A DNA stretch of 64,000 nt, from the NCBI GenBank assembly GCA_947396885.1, contig OX377203.1, positions 23,687,253 to 23,751,252 of the forward strand. Direction: 5' to 3'. The position numbers were made by a program, and so were the translations under genes. This document shows, piece after piece, positions 21,187 through 32,500 of this stretch; positions within the stretch are counted from its first letter, which is position 1, and each line of letters begins with the position of its first letter. The notes under the pieces are model-generated. The model had not been told where the DNA came from and did not search any database. It worked only from the letters and a program-made list of their open reading frames with translations. This stretch comes from Heligmosomoides polygyrus polygyrus. Lineage: Eukaryota > Nematoda > Chromadorea > Rhabditida > Heligmosomidae.

Positions 21187-23145
21187 TCTCCCTGCTGTGA
21201 AGGCCTTCCGTCGATGATCATCTAAATGCCAAGGCACGGTTGCCGACGTCTTCGGCACTTCTACGGCTCGCCATGCACGGTCGCCGACATGTTCTGCTCG
21301 TCTACTGAGTCGCCAGGCGCGTAGAAGCCGTCTGGGTATTTTCCGCTAATTTCTTGCCTTAATTTGTGCCCCGTAATTTCCCCTATTTTATGTCTCATCG
21401 CCGATCGATAGTGTGACTCATCGATTAGCGGATTGTTATATAGTATGATAATACTGGGCGCTTTTCATTTTTCCTTGCTCCGCTACTTTCTACCAACTTA
21501 TTTCTTGTAACAAATGTTCAGTAGTCCTGCACTCGCTCGACACTCCACCATTCTTGGCACAGTTGACAACGATGTTCTGTAGCTAATGTGGCCTTCATTG
21601 AGAAAATTGACGTGCCTAACCAATCAGGACGCATCGTATAGGCGTGTCACACTGAAGAGCGTGGATATTCGCCACTCTGATTGGCTGGTGTGAGTTTGGT
21701 CAATGCTCTGACTGACTCTGATTTAGAGGCGCGTTTCGTCCTCCCCACGTGGGCCAGGTACCGGTTTGCGGAGAACGTGCAAAATGAGCAAGTTTAATAT
21801 TCTGTGTAGCGAAGGGGCCTGTCTATTTCTGTTTGTCGCCAATTTCGGTATCTACAAGAAGCTTTTGAATGCCTTGCATGCTGTATTTCAACCGTAACAG
21901 AATGAAACTGCGCGATTATGCATTCTTTGTTTTCCTGTGCATAGGAAGGCACTTATTGACGATGCAAAAAGCATGTGCTCGTGTGGTTGTGTTGCTGCGC
22001 CCTGTAGAATGCAATCATTCTCTCTTTAAGCACTGCAGGTCTTTGTCGAGAGACGCGTCAAGCAACTCGCTTCGTCAGAGAAATGTATCGTTTGATGAGA
22101 AACGAACTTTTTCTTCAAGCAACAGCAAGCGGAGTATGACGCCGCATCTGAAAGAAGCAGATCGACCGGGTCCGAACGTCATCTTAGCATCGTTGTCTGT
22201 TGCCATTTATGTCCCGAAATCTTCAGAGATTCGTAGCGAAGATGGGTATCAATTTCCACTGCCTTCAATACTAAAAGTGTTCCATTTCTATGGAAATCAA
22301 AATCAGCAGGTTGCTTTAGGTTGTCCACTGTAGCTTGTAATGGTTAAACTATCAAGCTGTATAGTTATCGATCCCCGTTCTTTATAAAGCCTGGACTGAT
22401 ATTTTTCAAAAATTGTTGATGTTAACCTCGCCATCTTTTAATTGAGCGAGTGAAATTAGCTATTGCTGCCGGTCATAACTTCTCTTCTTCTTGCCGCCGA
22501 GATTTCCATTAATGAAGGCTGTGGGCGAACAACGATGAGACATGTGAATGCAGAGCTATGCTTGCTGACTAGTGCAGGAGATTCCGGGACTGTTGTACGT
22601 AGCCACAAGACGATGAGTCACCACTTCCAGCAAACGCCGTAGGGTTTAAAAGCGTTTTGTACACGCACCGCTCCTAATCTACTCGGCGAATTCTGTGGTC
22701 GCTGTCACATTTGCAACTTCCGTCACGCCCCACTATGCTGCCACGTTACTTAAAAGGAAACTTCTACTAAGAAGACTGCTTCACAGTCTTCACATATTTC
22801 TCTAAGTACTATTCTGAAGGGCAAGGCGTCATTCGACAGATAAACAGCTCATAGACTGACAGAGCACTTCTGGGTGGGCATGTTTTGTGAAGTTAATCAT
22901 CGAAGATGCAATGCTAAAGAAGGATTCTCGCAAGAGCCGTGGCCGCGAGAAGTCTCCTGCTCTTGCTAGAAGAATGAAAAAAGGGAAAAGACTTTTACGC
23001 TGAAAAGGCTTACATGGGAAATTTTTCAAGCGCAGGAAAAACAACGAAGTACAACTGATTTGCAGAAGAAAACGTCCCCTGGCAGTGCATCTAATTGTGC
23101 CACTCGTCTTTTATTCGCGACGTGATTTTGTAGGGACGCAATCAG
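21187..23145. other. Mostly unannotated stretch
   Basis: Contains one ORF described separately (21869-22333). No repeat or RNA is recognised in the rest. Confidence 0.4.
21869..22333 (+). CDS. Hypothetical protein, 154 codons, weakly supported
   Basis: An ATG-started open frame with a hydrophobic, Cys-containing N-terminal part (FVFLCIGRHLL, residues about 18-28), then a Ser/Arg-rich middle (SLSRDASSNSLRQRNVSFDE) and no recognised domain. No splice sites, promoter or neighbours support it. It could be chance or an unspliced exon. Not identified. Confidence 0.18.
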   Translation: MPCMLYFNRNRMKLRDYAFFVFLCIGRHLLTMQKACARVVVLLRPVECNHSLFKHCRSLSRDASSNSLRQRNVSFDEKRTFSSSNSKRSMTPHLKEADRPGPNVILASLSVAIYVPKSSEIRSEDGYQFPLPSILKVFHFYGNQNQQVALGCPL

Positions 23146-23310
23146 AGGCTGATTTTATCAACGACTTACAGAAATTACAGCCGAAATTTCTGAATAATGC
23201 AAATTAAGGCGTTTTTTCAACAGGCGATATGGTGAAATGCTGGTGATATCAGGCTCTTCAGCGGTAATTTCTCTGTCGAATCTCTGTAAGTCGTTGATGA
23301 ATCCGGTCTC
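23146..23310. mobile_element. Foldback MITE-like hairpin element
   Basis: The left arm gattttatcaacgacttaca with GAAATTAC pairs with the right arm that ends ctctgtaagtcgttgatgaa with TCCGGTCT. The interior differs from the hairpin at 18756-18920, but the tip motif CCGGATTCATCAA is the same, so both may be moved by one transposase. Confidence 0.72.
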
Positions 23311-24156
23311 AGATCGTTAGCGCCCTCCCCTGCCGAGCTGGTCACTTTTCCACTTCTCATTCTTTCCATTTATCTTTTCTTCTTGTTTCACGCATTCATT
23401 TTGCACTATTTGAAATCGGATTCATGAATAACTTTGCATAGGGATATGTGGGTAGAGGGTAAAAACTGAGGCATTACCTTCCCACTATACTCTGTTGGTA
23501 AGCTTATCCATTACTATCAGTCTTACCTTAGCAATCGCGAACGCAGCCTCTAATGGCCCCATTTGAAACCTTTCCTCGCCCTTGGTTCCTTGTTTTCTTT
23601 TAACAACATTTCTTTTCATCCGAAATCTATCTGCTTTTGTGGCTAGCATTCTCCGCCAGATCAGAGCTCTCAGCCCTAGCTTGATTTCTAGAATTACACT
23701 AAAAATGTTGTTGCCTGGTTTTCATCAGGGCTGGATCTGTTCCTTACTGTTCTTTCTTCTTTTTCTTATTGATCTCATCCTGATATGTTTGGCGCGATTT
23801 GTTGGCGCACTCTTTATGTTGCAGAAATAAATAAATATTCAAATAAATCTCAAGAACGGGGATAAGTTTCGCATTAGATGGCTAGTCGGAGGTATGAAGG
23901 ATGTTGTTCCTCTGTAAGCACTAACCTTTATCATCGCATTTGTCACCGATTCACAATACCAAGGAGTGTAAATTCCGAGGTGAAAAGATGCTTTCAAATC
24001 TTCAATACCGAAGGGTCAAAAATCCTTAAAATATATATTATTGCAGTAATTTTTCTCATAAATTGTATTGTAATTTTTAATCTTAAAAAAATCAAGAACT
24101 ACCTTTCCCACAATTGCTTCAAGCGCTCCAGTTTTTAATCGGGAACAAAATACAAC
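23311..24156. other. Gene-free stretch
   Basis: A short hydrophobic ORF (23582-23830) ends near aataaataaatattcaaata and could be 3' LINE sequence, but no RT motif is seen. Confidence 0.35.
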
Positions 24157-24391
24157 GGGCGCGTGATTGCGTAGTCAGAGGTTTGGTCTTGGTGCCTATA
24201 CAATGAGTCAGGTTTTTGGTTTGGATTCCCGCCCAGGCCAACCAAGTCTTCCATACCTCCTGGTGTGTGTAATGGTGCCAGACTTGTCTGGGAAGGAGAC
24301 AGCACTGACTTGTTCATCGACTGGTTACTGCAGCTCATTGTATAGGCCAAATATGCATTCAAGTTGACGCCATCCTTTATCCTTTATCTTT
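24157..24391 (+). mobile_element. tRNA-derived SINE, plus-strand copy
   Basis: The head reads gggcgcgtgattgcgtagtc. The B-box-like GGTTTGGATTCCCGCC, the landmark CCAGACTTGTCTGGGAAGGA and the 3' end with two TTTATCC units are all present. It is nearly full length, with no clear target duplication. Confidence 0.8.
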
Positions 24392-25525
24392 AATGAAATA
24401 TAATTGTTCAAGTTCAGCGTCAGTTAAGATTTTTTTGTAATTAGCCGCGCTCACTACTTACAGTTTTGGGGTACATTTATTTATTTATTTATTTATTATC
24501 TGCGCGAAGTTTTTTTTGCAGCAACTCCAGACCATCTTATGGTTAGCAGGTCTATGATTTCCATCGTTGCCCATATCGTAGCGTTTATTGTGGTGGAAAA
24601 AAATGGAGAAGTTCAGAATCAGTAAAAATGGATATAGGAATGCACCATTGATAAAAAAAACAATAAAGTTTAACAAAACCTGAACAAAGAAAAACAGCTG
24701 AAGAGATATATAAGAAAATGAACAACAGAAACTTTAAAAGAGTGTAAAACAAACACATAACAAAATATCTCTTTTATAGTATCCACAGTGTGCAATGTTG
24801 AAAGCAGATCCATTCCTAAATCCTTTCCAAAAATCACTCCAGTAGGGTTACAGGCGTTTCGAAAGATAGATATAGAAGAAAGGCAGAAACCTCCTGACGA
24901 TTTTCGCTGTTCATGTAGCGATACTTGAAATTTCGCTAACTCTCTGTTCACAGGAGACCCACTGTTATCTTCTTGTTTGGGTTTGCCATTCAAAACTTTG
25001 AAACAAATACCGTTGAAAATGCTTCAGATTTGGATTTTGCCACAAATTTTCTTCTCTACGCTATGTATTGAATGGCCGAAAGATCTTCTTCACTTCCATT
25101 TTTCCATGATATGATGTTTCTTGTGTCGCTTAAGACAGACGACAGAAATTGAATAGGAACAGAACAACCAGCAAAATATGGAAAGCAGAGCGTAAAACAG
25201 CCACTATGTAATGCATTCAAATAAAACGAACTACAGACTAAGTGGTGGCTGCACCTTTTAAATCAGGGAGCAGATCACGGAAGAGTAGCATTCCAAGTAA
25301 GCTCTAAATGAGCTAATCGTGCCCTGACCGTGAAGGAGTATCGCATAATGATGCATCGCCCCAAAAGTTCGGTTTCGTTCTAACGTCTCTGGTTCTAGTG
25401 GGCAGCAATTGAAAAATTTGGGAGAATCAATAGATACCATTTTAGTGACGAAATCTTTGATTTTACATTCTCGCAATAAATGGCAGACAATTTTGAGCTT
25501 TCAAAATGATTTGCCTTGGACCATA
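24392..25525. other. Gene-free stretch with (TTTA)n at 24476-24498
   Basis: The microsatellite may be the 3' tail of a minus-strand LINE. No RT motif or gene is identified in the rest. Confidence 0.4.
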
Positions 25526-27381
25526 ACCGCGCATAGATTTGGCCATTTGCCGAAAAGAACGCTTTTGAGCATTCCAAAGCGGCTTTTTAAATAACTTTTT
25601 AAAAGTTAAACACATGTGAAAAGAAACATATATTTAAGCCCATCAGCTCAAGCTCTATCTTTTCAGATATAAATCTCAGTAGAGTTGAAACAATGCGTAT
25701 TGGTCTGACAGAATCAATCGAGTGGGCGCGGTGCAACAACTTGTAGATTGAGCTTAATTTGATGAAGACAGTTTATCTAAATGCCCAGAAGGTATAACAA
25801 TCCAATTAGCTTCTACATGGTTAGCATGCAATGAGTTTTGCTTCCACGAGTACTGCCAAACTTGGACGCGTGGGCGTGTTCTGAGCGCGATAACTCTGCC
25901 AGACGTGACCCCTTCCGGCTGCAACTTGTGGATTTTGTAGGGAGTAAGAAGTACTAGCCGCGCGCTGAAACGCGGCCATGTAGCTTATGATTGGACAAGG
26001 TTACAGAGGTGCGAAAATGCAGGTTACCTTACGTGACGCGATTTTTTCCGAGTTCAGCCCCTGCAGGAAGACGCAGAGAGCTAACGGCCTAAAAGTGGGT
26101 AGAAGAGCAGAACAATTAAAGTACTTCACGACGATGTGCTCGTTGCTCCGCTGCTGTTTTAACTGTCTTAGCCCCACCTGCCACTTTAGGGCGGCGGACG
26201 GCAACGGTGAAGTTTCTTCCCCCATATTTACATTTTCGACAGTATTAATGGCACCACTCTGTTCAGCTCAAAAATTTCTATCGAATGGTTCTAATTTCGA
26301 CCAATTCTCTAAACATCGATTTTTTGACAATTTCGCATCGAGGACGAGGTCCAAGGCCTCGGTAGACGACGTAGACGGTAGACGATGACGTCATAGAAAA
26401 TCGACATTTTCGAACTTGGCCAAGTTTGATACCATCTGATAGAGCTTTTCGTGCTGAGTTGAATGGTGTTACTGAGAGTAGCGAGTACTGTAATCTGGGA
26501 GAGTAAGAGCGTGGAGAACATCGACCGCTGTTGTGCTAAATTGCACGCCTCCTCCTCGATGCGAAATCGACAAAATTATATATTTCCGGATTTGGTTAAG
26601 ATCGATACCATTCGATAGTCTTTTGAGCTTAACAGAATTGCTATTGTCGAAAACTCAAATATGGGCGAGTAAGGGCGGAAGAAACTTCAGCCGCTAAGCC
26701 CGTCTCCTAAAATAGTAGCTGGGGTTAAGGCAGTTGAGGCAGCCGCGGAGCAGAGAGCACGTCGTCGTAAAGTACTTTGGGTGTTCTGCTCTTCTACCCA
26801 CTTTTAGGCCGTAAGCTCTCCGCGGGGTTGAACTCTGAAAAAATCGCGTCACACAAGGCTAATCTGCATTTTCGCACCTCTGTAACTTCGTCCAGTCATA
26901 AGCTACACTGTCTCGATTCAGCGCGCAGCTAGAACTTTTTACTCCCTACAAAATCCACCAGCTGCAGCCGTAATGGTTCACCCTTGACAGAGTTATCGCG
27001 CTCAGAACACCGCCTCGCGTCCAAGTTTGGCAGTACTCGTGGAAAATCTGCCAAGGCCAGTAGACTTGAAAAACTCATTGCATGCTAAACATGTAGGAGC
27101 TAATTGGATTGCTATACCTTCTGGGCATTTAGATAAGCTGTTTTCATGAAACCAAGCTCGCCCTACAAGTTCTAGTCGCCGCGCCCACTCGATTGATTCT
27201 GTCAGGCCAATAGATACTGTTCAACTCTACTGCTTTATATGTGAAAAGATAGAGCTCGAGCTGCTAGGCTCAAATATGTGTTTTCTTTCACATGTATTTG
27301 ACCTTAAAAAGTTATTTAAAAAGCCGCTTTGGAATGCTCAAAAGCGTTCTTTTCGGCAAATGACCAAATCATTTGCGCGGT
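25526..27381. repeat. Giant inverted repeat 1 (arms about 820 bp)
   Basis: The left arm (25526 to about 26348) and right arm (about 26553-27381) are imperfect reverse complements along nearly their whole length. Matches include gtgcgaaaatgcag at 26009-26022 (opposite ctgcattttcgcac), ctaaaagtgggtagaagagcagaac, and the outer ends gccgaaaagaacgcttttga and ACCGCGC. The spacer of about 200 bp contains a further degenerate unit of the inner arm. No transposase is visible. A transcript through it would form a long duplex RNA. Confidence 0.88.
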
Positions 27382-27826
27382 ATTGTAATAGTTACAGCTT
27401 TGGTTTGTTAACTACTTATGTTATGTTCTGTATTTATTGTACTGTGTGCAATGCTTTATATTTATTTATTTACTTATACGTCAAGAGGACGTGCTCCAAA
27501 TTCGGAAAAAAGAAAGGCTGACAACCAATCACCAAAACAAAAATAAAGAAAGAGCGTCAGTACATAAAAACCATAAACAAACATTTTAAAAAATGGCAGT
27601 GACACCTCTTCAGTATCCAAAAAAATCATATCATGGACAGCGGAATCCCTTCATGTTTCTAATTATGTTACATTGCTTGCAGTAGATTTTTACCTACTCA
27701 ACAATCTCACCTACTTTTCCATAGTTTGTACAATCATTGTAAACTCAATCGAATCCAGTATGAGAGCAGGATTCGTAACTAGACGTCGCTTTTGAAGAGA
27801 GCAAATATTCACCGTAAGTTTTCCAG
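27382..27826. other. Gene-free stretch with TTTA tract at about 27458-27478
   Basis: AT-rich, with nothing else supported. Confidence 0.4.
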
Positions 27827-27971
27827 AAAGATGCACCTGCATCTTCGACACATGCGCGGCACCGATTCCAAAGGTCGAGTTCACATCTCGCTCGAAGACA
27901 TGGCCGAGATCTATCGAAATTTCCACGCGGCACTCAACGACACGTACTGGGAGACGGCATCAAATCATAAG
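27827..27971 (+). CDS. Candidate isolated exon, unrecognised
   Basis: After a good acceptor (ttttccag, ends 27826) the frame reads KMHLHLRHMRGTDSKGRVHI, then SLEDMAEIYRNFHAALNDTY and W, with coding-like composition. The donor is uncertain: GT sites after 27971 give phases that do not directly fit the exon at 29572. It could be an upstream exon of the gene that ends at 35584 with one exon missing between them, or a gene of its own. Confidence 0.4.
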
Positions 27972-28289
27972 AGTGGGTGCATCCTTCTTACAGGGTCAGG
28001 TTCCCAACTCGTGGGGATATCATCATTTTGGTCAAACTAAATTTAACACTTCCAGGGAAGGGTCTTGGGCGTAGGTCTGAATGGGAAAACCGGTAGTACT
28101 GCGAGAATCTCCACCCTTCATATAGCAGAAGAACGTGTTTCGATTTTCCTGAGTTCTTGAACCAAAGGAGCTACGGGCCCTCGAAGAGGGGGAGGGAGTA
28201 CAGTAGTACACCGTCAGCACGTGCAAACCTGCATACGTGTGCGGGCTGATATATGGGATGTGGCGATAGGATCTGCCGTAAGCGAATAG

Positions 28290-28362
28290 GTGGCGCAGCG
28301 AGGTGTGACGCTGCTTTGCAGGTGCTGGGCCGGATGTTCGAGTCCCCTGATATGCACTGTTT
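28290..28362 (+). repeat. tRNA-like sequence (A and B boxes), not a functional tRNA
   Basis: tggcgcagcgaggtg resembles a tRNA A box. About 40 bases later, tgttcgagtcccc matches the B-box consensus well. The ends do not pair as an acceptor stem and no clean anticodon arm forms, so this is a tRNA pseudogene or the head of another SINE. Confidence 0.5.
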
Positions 28363-28389
28363 TTACATTTTTCATGGCCGCTGCCTCCT

Positions 28390-29252
28390 AAACATTTATT
28401 TCACTTTGAATTGTCAAGAGTCAGATTCGTGATCATCACCATAAGTAACCCAATAGACAAAATTGGGCGAAAACGGTCACCATGACCTCAGTCACCCATA
28501 CCTACTGTACCTTCCCGTACTCCAGCGTAATACCAAAAACGGATGTCAGATTCGTGATCAACACCCCAAATAGCCCCACTGAGAGAAATTTGGGGAAATC
28601 GGTGATTACGACCTCGACAGCCATAGTCACCCACCCTTACCTGCTGTAACCCGCACCTGCTGTGAGACCACTGTTTAACAATCGCTGAAAAGCACATAAC
28701 GTTGTATGATACAAAAAGTGAGAGAAGTGAGTAATGGACAGCTCACTTTAAACTCTTATTTGGCGTTTTAGAGTGAAATAAATGTATAGGAGATGTATAG
28801 GAAGTAAGCTGATTTGAACCGCCATTGAGGCACTACTGTACTTTCACTACTCCAGAGGTCGAGGAGAAGCCGAAAAAATTTTCTCGCAAACCTCGCCCAG
28901 TTGTTACTCGGAGTGCTGATCGCGAATCTGACATCTGTTTTTGAAATTTCGGCTGATTACGGTAGGTCACATCAGGTACGGGCGAACAGGGCTGTCGAGG
29001 TCATTACCACCGATTTCGTTGACCCTTCGTCTACGGGGCTTATTTGGGGTGCTGATCATGAATCTGACATCCGTTTTTGGTATTACGCTGGAGTACGGGA
29101 GGTTGCAGTAGGTACGGGTGACTAAGGCTGCCAAGGTCATGGTCACCGTTTCCGCCCAAACTTTGTCTGTAGGGGTTAACTGGGGTGTTGATCATGAATC
29201 TGACATTTTTGAGATTTTAGAGTGAAATAAATGTGTTGGAGATGTGTAGGAA
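28390..29252. repeat. Giant inverted repeat 2, built of about 120-bp tandem units
   Basis: The left arm (28390 to about 28668) and right arm (about 28940-29252) are inverted copies. Each contains two tandem units with the marker TCTGACATCCGTTTTTGGTA (or its complement) and GATCATGAATCTGACAT. The outer ends pair AAACATTTATTTCAC with GTGAAATAAATGTGTT. Confidence 0.82.
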
Positions 29253-29571
29253 ACAAACTGGTAAAGGAGACAGCTTCCCCCTTTCAGACCTACACCTGAG
29301 ACCCTTTCTGGTTAGTTCTGTCATCTTCAAAAAAAGAAGGAAATTTTAAATAAATAAATAAGACTAAATTGCAAAATTCCCATCTATAATAATTCGCGCC
29401 GAGACTCCTCACCTGGCCAATCGCCACGCCCGCCTCCGCCGTGCACCATTGGTCAACGTACGTTTCGCGGATGCTCCCGCGGGAGTATAACAGAGGCCTT
29501 AGGCTTTGTCACGACGATGTTGTTTGCCCGAAATCTATCTGAAGTAGACTTCATCTTCCTCCCATCTGCAG
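29253..29571. other. Short unannotated stretch upstream of exon 29572
   Basis: Contains (AAAT)3 near 29350 and ends with the TCTGCAG acceptor. Probably an intron or the 5' region of the next gene. Confidence 0.4.
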
Positions 29572-32500
29572 TCTCAAAGCCTCTATTTGTGTCAAGGCTT
29601 CTTTGCTTCTTCCATTATACCAGAAAACATCGTAATGATCATTTGTACAGTATGCACGGACGCAATGGAAATGCTGAAAACCACGCATATTTCGAAGAAG
29701 AACGGGCGATTTCTGTTCCTGTTCACATCGGTATTGTCGGAAGCGTACAGCCATGCCCACTACAATATGCAAGAGCTGTTCTACGACGACAGGTATAGTT
29801 GTTGATAAGTCGAAATTACCTACTCGACGTTAAAATTTCGTTTTGCAGGGATGTTGTCCGTGCCAATTATTGGGCCGACATTCTGGTAATGTACAAAGTT
29901 GTGATGGCAAAGGCGGACAAGGTATGCGTATCGCCTCAGTACATCTCCATTTTAAGCCTATGTATTGCTTTGAGTCTTCCTCAGAATCAGACTAAATTGA
30001 ATGCTAAGATCTTCTGTCGTTCAGGTCTATTCCCATAGTAAATGTGCACAACGACTTGCTCTTCTTCTTCACTTTGCATCGTTGTTCAGCCTCTACAAAG
30101 ACGTCGCAGACGAGGTGAGATGCTTTCTAACTGAAATTCAAATCCAATTTCTTCGCAATGGTGTTATTTATAATCGGGCTCTCTATTAATACCTACTAGT
30201 ACTAAAATTAACTAGTACTAGGACGTACTAACAGAGAGCTGCGAAAGCACTCCATAGGTGGGTCAAACGTGAGTTTATCCCTCTTTGAATGGGTTTTCAA
30301 GGGCTATTTCTCTAAGAAAGCGGAACTACTAGGGTGGGGATAGCGTTTGGTGGGGCAAGACGTTTATCTAATAGTTGCGCCACGTTCAGGCCTCTGAAGA
30401 AGACGGGAGCGTCGAAACATTAGGCCTGGCAAATAAAGATCCACCGTAACAACCTCTAGTGGCACAAGCAAAAATATTGACAACTATTCTCTACAATGCC
30501 AAGGTTTTATGATGAGAGAAGCTGGAGACATAACTCCACAATATTTCTCTTGTACGGTGAAAGTAGGGGCGAGGTAGCGCAGTAGGAGGAGGTGCCACCT
30601 TTCGCATGCACCAATAGAAGGTTCTTGGTTCGCATTTCCCGCCAAATCAGCCAAGCCTTCCACTAGACAAATCTGGTACCGATTAGTCGGTCTAGTAAGG
30701 ACGAAGTACTAACTTGTGCATCGGCTCACCACAGCAAGCCGTTTATAGGTCAAATACGCATTTAAATCGCCTTCACAATATCCCAATAAAGTCATCCCAT
30801 CCCAGAAGACACTTACTAACCCTATCCTTTTAACCTTATCCTTTTAACGTTACGGAACTTTAAGAAATGGGGGAAGGCAGTGAGAGGCTTGAACCCGACC
30901 ATAAATCACCTTGTCACTGCTTCGCTTTCGAACCCATCACATGCATAGTGATAACGTCAGTCCCGACACGTCAAGCCTTTTCCACTCCATCACTTAGCTT
31001 ATCTGAACGCTATTCCTCGAAATGGGGGCAGCACAAATGCTGGAAATAAAGGCACTTATCCAGTCAGTGCGGTCTGAATGGCCGTAAAAATGAAATAGGT
31101 ATGACTAACGGTGGAGAGGGGACAATGTTGTGCTAAAAAGCCGCCTTTAGGAAGATTTTTATTAGAAAATACTGTTCGGTTCTTTTGTGCCGCTTTTCGA
31201 AATCGCGTTTCTTTGTCACGTGCGCTCCTTCCTACAGTTTGATCGAAGAGAATCTGATTTGTGCGATGGCATGATTTGCATATGCAAAACCTGCGCTTCG
31301 AAGAACAGCATAACAAAGCGCCAAGCGAATGGCGTAACGGCGATGCTCCGTCTACTCCGTTTTATTGCAGGAGTTCATTGTCGCTCTTTATCAACGAGCC
31401 GAGAGCTACATTGTCAGCGATAACCATCGATTGACCGACGTCGAACTCGAACAAGTCAAGGAGTACTATGACGCGATACAGACCATCTATCATCTACGCG
31501 GGGAACAGCCCCGCGCGAGCGATCCGAGATTGCCTCGGGAGCCAGGTCAGACTCACTTCGCTCTTCGGTTAGAACTGCTGGCAACGAGTTTGCTATAAAA
31601 TACTGTTTCGATAACCGGCGTACTATAGTGAAGTCGGAGGAAGCACCGGTTGTCCCTCGCACCTCTGATAGAGATTCTGGGTTGGAGTCCCTCCCAGCCC
31701 AAGTCTACGTGTTCGTGGAAAAATTATCTGGTTAGGATGAAACATCTCTAGTATATCGACTGACCACCGCATGCCATTGTTTAGACCAATCACGTATTCA
31801 AATTGCTTCCACGATATTCCGTAGAAGCAGAATGCGCGGCGGATCCCACAAATGGGTTAACTAACAGCAATCAGAAAGGTGCAGTAAGGAGGAAGTGGCA
31901 TTTGTGACTGTAAGGTGCAACAATAGGTTATATGATGCTAAATGATTTCCTGCTTTTTAATGAGGATGAAAGGATAAAGGACGGCGTTACTCAGTCCCTT
32001 TTGGGATGCGCCACGCATTCTACTTTTACCGGAGGCGACTTGAATGCGGATTTGACCGCACAATGACTTGTAGTGGCCAGCCATCGAGCAAGTCAGTGTT
32101 ATATCCTTCCCAGACAAGTCTGGCACCAATGCACTTTCCCCTAGGGATGGAGGACTAGGCTGGCAGGGGCGGGAAATCAGAACCAAAAACCCACTGGTAT
32201 TGGTGCACGCGATAGCTGGCACCTTCTCCGACTGCGCTGCACGCACCCCATCACCATTAGTAAACTACAGTCGAATTTCAACATGCAATAATAGCTCTAC
32301 TCCAAACCTGTGTAGACATTGTCGTCACATTGTCGTACCTACCAGGAAGCATGTTATGTTTCGCAAAAGTTCCACAGGTTAAGAAGTCTGCTATAAGTCT
32401 CTACTTTGCGATGGTACAGATAGTTTGAGCTTTTCTCTTAGTGCTGTCGCCATTTCTCGATCAAACCATTCTTCCGGGTCGTTGCTCAGTTTTTAGCAAA

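Noticed and set aside
28290..28362. Functional tRNA gene
   Set aside because: There is no acceptor-stem pairing and no good anticodon arm. Only the promoter boxes match.
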